DNA of 6,134 nucleotides from contig JAUSIJ010000028.1 of assembly GCA_030647855.1 (NCBI GenBank), positions 1 through 6,134 of the forward strand, written 5' to 3'. This document shows positions 1-5,253 of the stretch, piece by piece. A program made the translations under genes and the position numbers. Origin of the DNA: a bacterium (lineage in GTDB: Bacteria; Patescibacteriota; Minisyncoccia; Phycocordibacterales; JAUSIJ01). Position 1 is the first letter of the stretch. Each line of letters begins with the position of its first letter. Under the pieces are notes generated by a model that saw only the letters and a program-made list of their open reading frames with translations, made no database searches and was not told the origin of the DNA.

Positions 1-296
1 CTCCCCTAGCCGTCATCGCCTTGGTAGGCCGTTACCCTACCAACTAGCTGATAGCCCGCAGGCCGTTCCCAGAGTGACTTGCGTCTTTACTCCGTAGAGA
101 CTATCGGGAATTAGCTCGCCTTTCGGCGAGTTATGCCCGTCTCTGGGGTACGTACCAACGTGTTACTACCTCGTTTGCCACTGATCCAGCACCCTGCCTT
201 CGAATATTCAAAAGCAAAGTGCTGGATCCGTTTGACTTGCATGCCTTATCCACGCCGCCAGCGTTCATCCTGAGCTAGGATCAAACTCTCAAAAAA
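1..296 (-). rRNA. rrs: 16S ribosomal RNA, 5' domain (partial)
   Basis: This is the 5' part of a small-subunit rRNA gene read on the minus strand; the rest lies beyond the left edge. The reverse complement of 270-289 is the universal 5' segment AGAGTTTGATCCTAGCTCAG, followed by GATGAACGCTGGCGGC and then GTGGATAAGGCATGC. By alignment with the E. coli 5' end the mature start falls near 296, and the left edge is near E. coli position 280, so V1 and V2 are present and V3-V9 are not. The V1 hairpin (helix 6) is long: 183-192 pairs perfectly with 219-228, with a further imperfect stem inside. E. coli position 21 is A instead of G. The GTGGATAAGGCATGC block and overall pattern fit Parcubacteria; the lineage is inferred from recall, not from a search. 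Introns, common in these lineages, cannot be assessed in the missing part. Confidence 0.97.
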
Positions 297-320
297 GAAC
301 TCTTGCCGAAGCAAGAATTC
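297..320 (-). terminator. UUCG hairpin plus U6 abutting the 16S start (terminator-like or processing hairpin)
   Basis: On the minus-strand transcript two 10-nt arms (320-311 and 306-297) pair with nine Watson-Crick pairs and one G-U pair around a UUCG loop closed by C-G, an exceptionally stable tetraloop. Six U follow directly (296-291), overlapping the predicted first 16S nucleotides. The form matches an intrinsic terminator, yet it lies in the leader of an rRNA gene, where termination would be counterproductive unless relieved by antitermination. A role in 5'-end maturation is equally possible. The structure is seen directly; the function is open. Confidence 0.55.
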
Positions 321-329
321 GGATAGAAC

Positions 330-357
330 GGAACAAAACAAAAGATGTTTTAATTCC
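330..357 (-). other. Second hairpin in the rRNA leader
   Basis: In the minus-strand transcript, arms at 346-351 and 335-340 (AAAACA with UGUUUU) pair perfectly around a 5-nt loop. An outer GGAA/UUCC pair (354-357 with 330-333) is separated from it by a small internal loop. It is A/U-rich and weak. Its 5' arm could instead pair over about six bases with the 5' arm of the next hairpin (297-320), so the two leader structures might be alternatives. That is inference from base pairing only. Confidence 0.35.
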
Positions 358-391
358 AATACTGACTTAATTTGTGTTCATTACTATGCAA

Positions 392-402
392 TTTTCAAAG
401 AA
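392..402 (-). promoter_or_regulatory. boxA-like antitermination sequence in the 16S leader
   Basis: The minus strand reads TTCTTTGAAAA here, about 20-30 nt into the predicted rRNA transcript. This closely resembles the boxA element (the TTCTTTGAAAA type seen in Gram-positive rRNA leaders), which recruits NusB and S10 so that RNA polymerase resists termination. Its position between the promoter and a terminator-like hairpin makes the assignment sensible. No clear boxB or boxC was found. Confidence 0.55.
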
Positions 403-427
403 CGATCTGCTTCCAGACGTAGGAACC

Positions 428-455
428 ATTATATACATACCCCGAAGCGAGTCAA
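428..455 (-). promoter_or_regulatory. 16S rRNA promoter
   Basis: The minus strand carries -35 TTGACT (455-450, 5 of 6 consensus bases) and a perfect -10 TATAAT (433-428), separated by 16 bp. Transcription should start near 421, giving a leader of about 125 nt before the 16S gene. The -35 box lies only 10 bp beyond the secF stop codon, and the bases upstream of it are not A/T-rich, so there is no UP element. The discriminator after the -10 box begins GGTTCC. Confidence 0.8.
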
Positions 456-465
456 GGACACAGAC

Positions 466-1362
466 CTACCTTCGGCGCTTTCCGAGTCGTTCGGCCACCA
501 CGAGAAGAGGGCTCGCCAAAAAAAGCGATGAATAGGTACCGGCAATCATGCCGACCGAGAGCATGAGTGAGAATGTTTTGATCGTCGAAGGGCCGAAAAA
601 ATAAAGTGAGAGAAGCACTAAAATGACGGTAAATGAGGTGTTGAAGGACCGGACAAAAGTTTCGTTGAGGCTCGTGCCAACCGTCTCGGCATAATCCGGA
701 GAAATCTTTAATTTTAAATTTTCGCGTATCCGATCAAAGACAACGATAGTGTCGTTGATAGAAATGCCAAGGATGGTAAGCAGCGCCACAATAAAAAGCG
801 AATCTGCCTCTACACCCTGAAACTTGCCGAGTACTGCGAAAACGCCGGCTGGAATTATAGCATCATGAAATAGGGTGATGATTGAGATAACTCCATACTT
901 CCACGAGGCTACCGGCTTCGATACGTGTCGGAAAGTTACGGTGATGTAGAGAATAATGGCAATGACGACTAAGATGATGGCGATAGCGGCTTTAGTCCGA
1001 AGTTCTCTTCCCATAGTCGGCCCGATCGTTGTAGCTCGTATCTCCTCTATTTTTTCTCCCCCAGAGGCAAGCGCCCCAAGAAGCTCTTCTTTTTCGGAAG
1101 CCTCGAGCGCGCGGCTCCGAATAATAATATTTTTTTCTCCAATCGGCTGGATTCGCACTTCACCGAGTACATCGAGCTTCTTTACCGAGACTTCGATTTC
1201 GTTGATCGGCGGCCGCTCTTCGGTATACCGAATTTCCGAGAGCGAGCCTCCCTTAAAATCAATGCCGATAGGTATGCCGAGGTAAAAAATAAAAAAAAGC
1301 GACGCTAGCACGAGAAGCGCCGGGAGGATGAAGAAAAAATTTCGGTATTTGATGATAAGCAT
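466..1362 (-). CDS. secF: Protein translocase subunit SecF
   Basis: SecF forms, with SecD, the proton-driven membrane complex that helps the SecYEG translocon finish export of unfolded proteins. The 298-residue protein fits the usual stand-alone SecF length. Visible features are TM1 (about 8-29), the periplasmic GIDFKGGS motif (33-40), a small P4 domain, IGPTMGREL (113-121), then five predicted membrane segments with LFHD (164-167), GISINDTIVVFDRIREN (199-215) and SLNETFVRSFNTS (231-243). Asp204 and Arg238 are 34 residues apart, the same spacing as the essential Asp637/Arg671 pair of Thermus SecDF, so proton coupling looks intact. The C-terminus is basic (KRRR). The start lies one base after the secD stop and no Shine-Dalgarno is seen, so translation is probably coupled to secD. 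No terminator separates it from the rRNA promoter. Confidence 0.97.
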   Translation of the reverse strand: MLIIKYRNFFFILPALLVLASLFFIFYLGIPIGIDFKGGSLSEIRYTEERPPINEIEVSVKKLDVLGEVRIQPIGEKNIIIRSRALEASEKEELLGALASGGEKIEEIRATTIGPTMGRELRTKAAIAIILVVIAIILYITVTFRHVSKPVASWKYGVISIITLFHDAIIPAGVFAVLGKFQGVEADSLFIVALLTILGISINDTIVVFDRIRENLKLKISPDYAETVGTSLNETFVRSFNTSFTVILVLLSLYFFGPSTIKTFSLMLSVGMIAGTYSSLFLASPLLVVAERLGKRRR

Positions 1363-1363
1363 G

Positions 1364-2653
1364 TTAGCGTGTGCCGAACAAAAAGCGGGTAAGCGAAGTT
1401 ACGCGAGCAATGCCGAGCGATAAGAGGAATGTGCGGGTCACCGTAATGGCGCTAAACATGCTGACGAGGACGCCGAGCCCCATGGTAAGAGCAAAGCCTT
1501 TGATAAGCGGGGTTCCGAGCCAAAATAATATGAGTGCGACGATGATGGTCGTCAGGTTGGCATCACGAATGGAGAACCACGCTCGACTGAAACCATTTCT
1601 CACCGCTCCCTGTGGATCTTTGCCTGCGCGCAGTTCATCTTTTATGCGCTCAAAAATAAGAATGTTGGCGTCTACGGCCATGCCGACAGAGAGAATAAAT
1701 CCTGCAATACCTGACGCAGTCAGGACTACGGGCACGAGCTTAAAGATCGAGAGATTGAGAAGCACGTAGAGCGAGAGGGCCACTATGGCGATTAAACCGG
1801 GCAATCGGTACCATACGAGCATAAAGAGCGCCACCAATCCTAGACCGATAAGCGCCGCTCGTACCCCGCTCGCGACCGCTTCGGCGCCGAGCGTCGGTCC
1901 GATAGTATCGGTTGATACAAGCTCAATCGGAACAGGGAGCGAGCCGTAGTTTAGATTCCTTACGAGCTCCTTGGCTTCCTCCGGCGTGAATCCACCCGAG
2001 ATAACCGCCTTGCCATCTGTGATTTCGTCCCTCACCACGGGCTTTGAGATAGGAACGCCATCGAGAATGATAGCGAGGATTTTACCGATGTTTTGCCGAG
2101 TAATCTCGGCAAAAAGTTTTGTTCCCTCGCTGTTAAAATTGAGGCTGACATACGGCTCACCAGTCGTTTCGTCAAATTCGAGCGCTGCTCGTTCAAGATA
2201 TCGCCCCGTAAGACCTGTCGGTATAAAAGCGTCGGTGCTCGGAACTTCATCGGGCTGGCTCGGAAGGGCATCCGGCAGCAGTTTAAATTCGAGCACCGGC
2301 GTTCCCCCAATAATCCTCTTGGCTTCCTCGACGCTCGTTACTCCAGGCAGCTCGACGATGAGCCGCTCTTCGCTCGCAATAGTGCTATGTTCCACTTGAA
2401 CAAGGGGTTCAGAAACGCCAAAAGCGTTGACCCGACGCTCGATCACATCGCGAAGGGCCTGCATCGAATCATCGACTTCCCCTCCTTTGATTTGGGAAAC
2501 ATCGGCTCGATAAACAAGATGAGACCCGCCCCTGAGATCAAGTCCTAACTTAAAAGCGAACCTGCCCTGCGGCACTTCGGTCGTGTAGACAAAATATGCG
2601 AGAAGAAGAGCTCCTACAACGAGCACGAGAGAAAAAATCCTTTGCCCAAGCAT
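1364..2653 (-). CDS. secD: Protein translocase subunit SecD
   Basis: SecD is the partner of SecF in the SecDF complex, which uses the proton gradient to pull preproteins out of the translocon. The 429-residue protein is complete but shorter than E. coli SecD (615), as in many lineages with a reduced P1 domain. Features in order: TM1 (about 7-23), GLDLRGG (37-43), the periplasmic P1 region with LPGV (102-105), IGGTPVLEFKLL (115-126), LNYGSLPVP (234-242) and IGPTLG (251-256), then five membrane segments (about 262-410). TM4 has GMAVDANILIFERI (324-337), whose Asp328 matches the essential Asp340 of Thermus SecDF; DANLTTI (364-370) is also typical. The ATG at 2653-2651 has no Shine-Dalgarno, and a possible -10 box lies 8 bases upstream of it. 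secF follows after one base. Confidence 0.97.
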   Translation of the reverse strand: MLGQRIFSLVLVVGALLLAYFVYTTEVPQGRFAFKLGLDLRGGSHLVYRADVSQIKGGEVDDSMQALRDVIERRVNAFGVSEPLVQVEHSTIASEERLIVELPGVTSVEEAKRIIGGTPVLEFKLLPDALPSQPDEVPSTDAFIPTGLTGRYLERAALEFDETTGEPYVSLNFNSEGTKLFAEITRQNIGKILAIILDGVPISKPVVRDEITDGKAVISGGFTPEEAKELVRNLNYGSLPVPIELVSTDTIGPTLGAEAVASGVRAALIGLGLVALFMLVWYRLPGLIAIVALSLYVLLNLSIFKLVPVVLTASGIAGFILSVGMAVDANILIFERIKDELRAGKDPQGAVRNGFSRAWFSIRDANLTTIIVALILFWLGTPLIKGFALTMGLGVLVSMFSAITVTRTFLLSLGIARVTSLTRFLFGTR

Positions 2654-2661
2654 GAAAAAAG

Positions 2662-2688
2662 TTTATAGTAAGGCCCGTAAAGAAGCAA
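2662..2688 (-). promoter_or_regulatory. Candidate secD promoter giving a nearly leaderless mRNA
   Basis: On the minus strand TTGCTT (2688-2683) and TATAAA (2667-2662) are 15 bp apart, a short spacer. The -10 box ends only 8 bases before the secD ATG, so a transcript from it would start at or beside the start codon. The -10 match is good (5 of 6) but the -35 and spacing are weak. Readthrough from the upstream glycan genes is the alternative source of secDF mRNA. Confidence 0.3.
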
Positions 2689-2710
2689 TGCGAGCTATCC
2701 TCGGGCCTTA
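2669..2710 (-). repeat. 9-bp perfect inverted repeat between the epimerase gene and secD
   Basis: TAAGGCCCG (2669-2677) and CGGGCCTTA (2702-2710) are perfect reverse complements with a 24-base loop. The 5' arm in the minus-strand transcript covers the Lys-Ala-Arg codons at the end of the epimerase gene, and the stop codon lies in the loop. Six U occur about 9 nt after the stem (2659-2654), which is too far for a classical intrinsic terminator. It may be a weak terminator, a 3'-end stabilising stem or a protein site. Confidence 0.4.
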
Positions 2711-3594
2711 AGCTCGGCAATGCCCTCTTCTATACTAACCTTCGGCTGCCAGCCAAGAAGTGAGCGCGCAAGGCTATTGTCGGCAAGAGTGTCTCTCGGC
2801 TCAAAGCGCGAAGGAATATATTCGACCGACCCCCCGATAAGTTCTGCGATGAGTTTAATGGACTGGTTCCTGCCTGCTCCAATATTAATTACTTCTCCAC
2901 TGCCTACCGTGGTGCTCTCCGCGGCAAGAAGATTTGCCGAAACAACATCGCGAACATGGGTAAAATCTCTTGTTTGGCTACCATCACCCGTAATGGTCAT
3001 GGCTTTCCCTTCCTTTTTTTGTTTCAGAAAGAGGGCGATAACCAAAGGGTATGATCCTTCGGCGCTCTGGCGAGGCCCATATACATTGAAATAGCGCAGG
3101 CCGACCGTCGGAACGTTGTAAATCTCGCTCCACGCTTTGCACAGAAGTTCACCGATGTATTTTTGCAGGCCATACGGACTTTTGGGCGCGGCCGGCATTG
3201 TTTCCTTGAGAGGCATGACCGTTTGATCGCCATAGGCCGAACTCGAGGCCGAGTAGATGACCTTTTTAACTTTTGCCCGATCTGCCGCAACTAGAACATT
3301 AAGCGTTCCGTTGACATTGACTTCATTGGTCTCGATCGGTTTCTCGATCGAATACTGCACTCTCGGAAGAGCGGCCAAATGAAAAACATAGTGAGCGCCG
3401 TTTATAACAGGCTCGATTTCTTCGAGCCGAGTGATATCTTTGACGTGGAGGGTCGCGTCTCTATGTACGTTCTCTTTCTTGCCCGCGACAAGATTATCAA
3501 TAACGTGCACCTCAAATCCCCGACCGACGAGTTCGTCAACTAGATTCGAGCCGATAAAACCGGCACCGCCGGTGACAACGACTTTTGTTTTCAT
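2695..3594 (-). CDS. NAD-dependent epimerase (UDP-glucose/UDP-GlcNAc 4-epimerase family)
   Basis: This is an extended short-chain dehydrogenase/reductase of the GalE/WbpP type that probably interconverts UDP-Glc or UDP-GlcNAc with the galacto form in the cytoplasm. The 299-residue protein shows the Rossmann dinucleotide motif GGAGFIG (9-15), an acidic residue after beta-2 (Asp33 in VIDN) indicating NAD, LAALPRV (73-79), a serine run at 117-119 containing the catalytic Ser, and the catalytic YGLQK (Tyr141, Lys145). RYFNVYGPRQ (167-176) and GDGSQTRDFTHV (203-214) resemble WbpP/Gne enzymes. It is slightly shorter than the usual 310-340. Its ATG overlaps the TGA of the upstream transferase gene (ATGA), so translation is coupled; a weak GAGAAG precedes the start. 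The neighbours suggest it makes a precursor for a surface glycan. Exact substrate is not decided; a dehydratase or pyranose-modifying relative is less likely. Confidence 0.88.
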   Translation of the reverse strand: MKTKVVVTGGAGFIGSNLVDELVGRGFEVHVIDNLVAGKKENVHRDATLHVKDITRLEEIEPVINGAHYVFHLAALPRVQYSIEKPIETNEVNVNGTLNVLVAADRAKVKKVIYSASSSAYGDQTVMPLKETMPAAPKSPYGLQKYIGELLCKAWSEIYNVPTVGLRYFNVYGPRQSAEGSYPLVIALFLKQKKEGKAMTITGDGSQTRDFTHVRDVVSANLLAAESTTVGSGEVINIGAGRNQSIKLIAELIGGSVEYIPSRFEPRDTLADNSLARSLLGWQPKVSIEEGIAELKARG

Positions 3595-4928
3595 ATGCCG
3601 CTTCTCATGAGTAATGTTTTTAAGGTTTTTAAAGCAATTTTGAGATCGAGAAGAAATGACCGATTTTTTATGTAGTAGAGGTCATACGAGAGCTTCATAC
3701 GCGTTTCGTCGTAACCCACATCAAATTTCGGCGGAGTCCGGTGGTAGAGCTGCGCCCAGCCTGAAAGACCCGGTTGAATGAGGTGACGGACATTATAATA
3801 AGGAATTTCTTTTTCATACATCCGAACGAGCCCGGGCAGTTCCGGACGCGGACCGATAAGCGAGAGATCACCCTTGAGAACATTCCAGAGTTGCGGCAGC
3901 TCGTCGATTCGTGAGGCTCGCAGATATTTGCCCACTCGCGTAACGTTATTAGTGTTCTCGAGATCAGGTTCCGCTGACATGCTTCTGAATTTAACAATCT
4001 TTATATTCCTATTATTTTTCCCGACCCTCTCCTGAACAAAAAATAGCTTGTCTCCATCGTCGAGCTTGATGAGAAGCCAAACCAGCGGATAGAACGGCAG
4101 CGAAATTATACTCAAAACAAAGGCGAGCACGACGTCCATGAGCCGTTTTAGCGTATCGTAGAAACTTTTTGGTGCAAGTGATATGTTCTCGAGAAACCAG
4201 CTGTATTTTACGAGTGAGAGCGGAATACGATCAAAGATATCCTCGTAAATTTTATGCATATCAATAAAACGTATCTTGGAAAAGATTAAATTGTAGAGCA
4301 TCGGCAGTATCGGCTCCACCTGTTCGCTCTGCAAATCCACGGCAATGACGGACACGTTTTCAGAATAGATCGGCGTGACGATCTCCTCTTTAAAATCGAA
4401 CCCACCGATGTCATCGAGGTTGACCGAGGATATAAACTTCAAATTATAGCGGCTGTTATTGTTAACTTCTTGCCTCAAATCGAGCATCTCCTGCCCGCGC
4501 CCGACGAGAATGGCATTCTGTCTGTGGCGCGCGCCAAAAAGGGCGAAAATGTATATGCGCCAGAGCAAAATGAGCAGGAAGGAGATAACGAGATAAATGA
4601 AAAGGTTCGTTTTCGGAGCGATTCCATAGAGCGGAATAAAATAGAAAAAGAGTACGGCGATGACACTGTTCAGCGCCTGCGCATTGAGAATGATGCTCGG
4701 AAGCCGGCTTTTGAGGATGACGGTGTGTTTCTCATATAGTCCGGCAATGAAAAAGACGAGAATCCAGACAGCAAAAAGAATCGAGAAGGGAACGATGTGG
4801 ATCGAAAAGATCTTGGTTGTCGGGAACTCAAAGTATCGTATATACAGAGTGAGCCAGAGCGAGAATACAAAAATTACGATATCACCCAAAAACAACAGCA
4901 GAGCTTCCTTTTTGTTTATATGGCTCAT
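3591..4928 (-). CDS. Polyprenyl-phosphate sugar-1-phosphate transferase (glycan-initiating, WcaJ/WbaP-like)
   Basis: This membrane enzyme transfers a sugar-1-phosphate from a nucleotide sugar to the lipid carrier undecaprenyl phosphate, starting assembly of a surface polysaccharide or glycan. The 445-residue length matches the long family form. Four N-terminal membrane helices (about 10-30, 45-64, 85-103, 108-131) lead into a degenerate CoA-binding/Rossmann-like region (about 136-235, starting NAILVGRG). The catalytic domain (about 258-440) starts with KRLMDVVLA and a membrane re-entrant helix (about 264-288). It then has FFVQERVGKNNRNIKIVKFRSM (in 296-317), LRASRIDELPQLWNV (336-350) with the Asp342-Glu343 catalytic dyad, LIGPRPE (357-363) and PGLSGWAQ (386-393). 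The ATG has no Shine-Dalgarno; the bases before it are instead pyrimidine-rich (CTCCTC). It is the first gene of the minus-strand run and divergent from the GT4 gene. The transferred sugar cannot be told from sequence. Confidence 0.95.
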   Translation of the reverse strand: MSHINKKEALLLFLGDIVIFVFSLWLTLYIRYFEFPTTKIFSIHIVPFSILFAVWILVFFIAGLYEKHTVILKSRLPSIILNAQALNSVIAVLFFYFIPLYGIAPKTNLFIYLVISFLLILLWRIYIFALFGARHRQNAILVGRGQEMLDLRQEVNNNSRYNLKFISSVNLDDIGGFDFKEEIVTPIYSENVSVIAVDLQSEQVEPILPMLYNLIFSKIRFIDMHKIYEDIFDRIPLSLVKYSWFLENISLAPKSFYDTLKRLMDVVLAFVLSIISLPFYPLVWLLIKLDDGDKLFFVQERVGKNNRNIKIVKFRSMSAEPDLENTNNVTRVGKYLRASRIDELPQLWNVLKGDLSLIGPRPELPGLVRMYEKEIPYYNVRHLIQPGLSGWAQLYHRTPPKFDVGYDETRMKLSYDLYYIKNRSFLLDLKIALKTLKTLLMRSGI

Positions 4929-4952
4929 GAGGAGCGTACCCGTTTCCCACTA

Positions 4953-4980
4953 ATGATACAATACAGATTGCCAGAAACAA
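4953..4980 (-). promoter_or_regulatory. Candidate promoter for the minus-strand glycan genes
   Basis: On the minus strand TTGTTT (4980-4975) and TATCAT (4958-4953, 5 of 6 bases of TATAAT) are 16 bp apart. Transcription would start near 4946, leaving an untranslated leader of about 20 nt. The -35 match is poor. Location between divergent genes supports a promoter here, but the exact boxes are uncertain. Confidence 0.35.
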
Positions 4981-4996
4981 GGCATTATGGTATCAA
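4968..4996 (+). promoter_or_regulatory. Candidate plus-strand promoter for the glycosyltransferase region
   Basis: TTGCCA (4968-4973, 5 of 6 consensus bases) and TATCAA (4991-4996, 4 of 6) have the ideal 17-bp spacing. Transcription would begin near 5003, about 50 nt before the truncated gene start and 250 nt before the intact glycosyltransferase. It overlaps the candidate minus-strand promoter, so the two could compete for RNA polymerase. Confidence 0.35.
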
Positions 4997-5000
4997 AGCA

Positions 5001-5008
5001 TGGTACCA
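5001..5008. repeat. 8-bp palindrome TGGTACCA
   Basis: A perfect 8-bp palindrome sits at the expected plus-strand transcription start. A related ATGGTA occurs 12 bases upstream (4987-4992). It may be a small operator, but a palindrome this short can arise by chance. Confidence 0.2.
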
Positions 5009-5128
5009 CAGCGCATAAAAAAGTACAGTTCCGCCCTTCGCAGGCCACTCTCGATGGAATCATCTCCTAAAAAGAAAATTCTCTACGTCATTACCAAATC
5101 AAACTGGGGCAATGCGTCGCTTCGCTCC

Positions 5129-5149
5129 TTGAGAACCGTCGGTTCTCAA
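5129..5149. repeat. Palindrome with 10-bp arms
   Basis: TTGAGAACCG (5129-5138) and CGGTTCTCAA (5140-5149) are perfect reverse complements around a single central T. The near-absent loop favours a DNA-level role (protein site or cruciform) over an RNA hairpin, although RNA pairing with a 3-nt loop is possible. It is bracketed by the CGCTTCGCT direct repeats. Confidence 0.75.
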
Positions 5150-5170
5150 CGCTTCGCTGCTCTCCTCCAC

Positions 5171-5190
5171 GGGGAAACATTTGTTTCCCC
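5171..5190. repeat. Inverted repeat with 9-bp arms
   Basis: GGGGAAACA (5171-5179) and TGTTTCCCC (5182-5190) pair perfectly around a central TT. No T-run follows on either strand, so it is not an intrinsic terminator. Confidence 0.75.
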
Positions 5191-5207
5191 CTTGGCCGTC
5201 CCGGCAC

Positions 5208-5233
5208 GGGCGAGGCCGACCCCCTTCTCGCCC
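5208..5233. repeat. Inverted repeat with 7-bp arms
   Basis: GGGCGAG (5208-5214) and CTCGCCC (5227-5233) pair perfectly around a 12-base loop. It lies near the right end of the palindromic insert, just upstream of the intact glycosyltransferase start. A smaller CCCG/CGGG pair overlaps its left arm. Confidence 0.5.
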
Positions 5234-5253
5234 CGCCCTTGGTAATGCTAACT

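Larger units (their letters stand above)
5116..5240. mobile_element. GC-rich palindromic insert (possible MITE/REP-like repeat)
   Basis: About 125 bp at roughly two-thirds G+C by my count, clearly richer than its flanks, separates a broken and an intact copy of the same gene start. It carries three inverted repeats (5129-5149, 5171-5190, 5208-5233) and a 9-bp direct repeat, CGCTTCGCT (5118-5126 and 5150-5158). The flanks GGCAATGC (5108-5115) and GGTAATGC (5241-5248) match in 7 of 8 bases and could be a decayed target-site duplication. No transposase is present, so it would move in trans if mobile. Alternatives are a structured leader RNA or a recombination substrate. Copies elsewhere in the genome would decide. 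Confidence 0.45.
5054..5245 (+). pseudogene. Truncated GT4 glycosyltransferase start interrupted by a palindromic insert
   Basis: The first 21 codons (5054-5116) encode MESSPKKKILYVITKSNWG plus Asn-Ala, nearly identical to the N-terminus of the intact glycosyltransferase at 5254 (MEPSPQKKKILYVITKSNWG). At the DNA level the two differ by one missing CAA codon, one Ser/Pro change, synonymous third-position changes (TCT/TCA, CCT/CCA, GTC/GTA, TCA/TCG) and the next codon (AAT for GGG). They therefore diverged as coding sequences before the break. After GNA the frame enters the insert, reading arginine-, serine- and proline-rich sequence to a TAA at 5243. All that remains of the enzyme is the first beta strand and the start of the donor-fold loop, so a functional transferase is excluded. 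The in-frame ATG at 5000 is disfavoured because homology begins at 5054. It could instead be translated as a 63-residue leader peptide. Confidence 0.7.

Noticed and set aside
956..1285. Open reading frame on the plus strand opposite secF
   Set aside because: It is antisense to well-conserved secF motifs, is low in complexity (Ser-rich) and resembles no family I know.
1971..2548. Several overlapping open frames on both strands within secD
   Set aside because: They are out-of-frame shadows of the strongly conserved secD coding sequence with no recognisable domains.
3591..3594. TGA possibly read as glycine, as in some Candidate Phyla Radiation lineages
   Set aside because: The transferase ends naturally at this TGA at normal family length, and it forms a standard ATGA overlap with the epimerase start.
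4470..4953. Plus- and minus-strand open frames within the sugar transferase N-terminal region
   Set aside because: The transferase frame has clear membrane helices and a full catalytic domain; the others are composition-driven shadows.
5000..5053. Upstream ATG extending the truncated glycosyltransferase by 18 codons
   Set aside because: Homology with the intact copy starts exactly at the ATG at 5054, and the extension coincides with the predicted transcription start.
5116..5240. CRISPR array or intrinsic terminator in the palindromic insert
   Set aside because: There are no regularly spaced repeats with spacers, and none of the stems is followed by a T-run on either strand.
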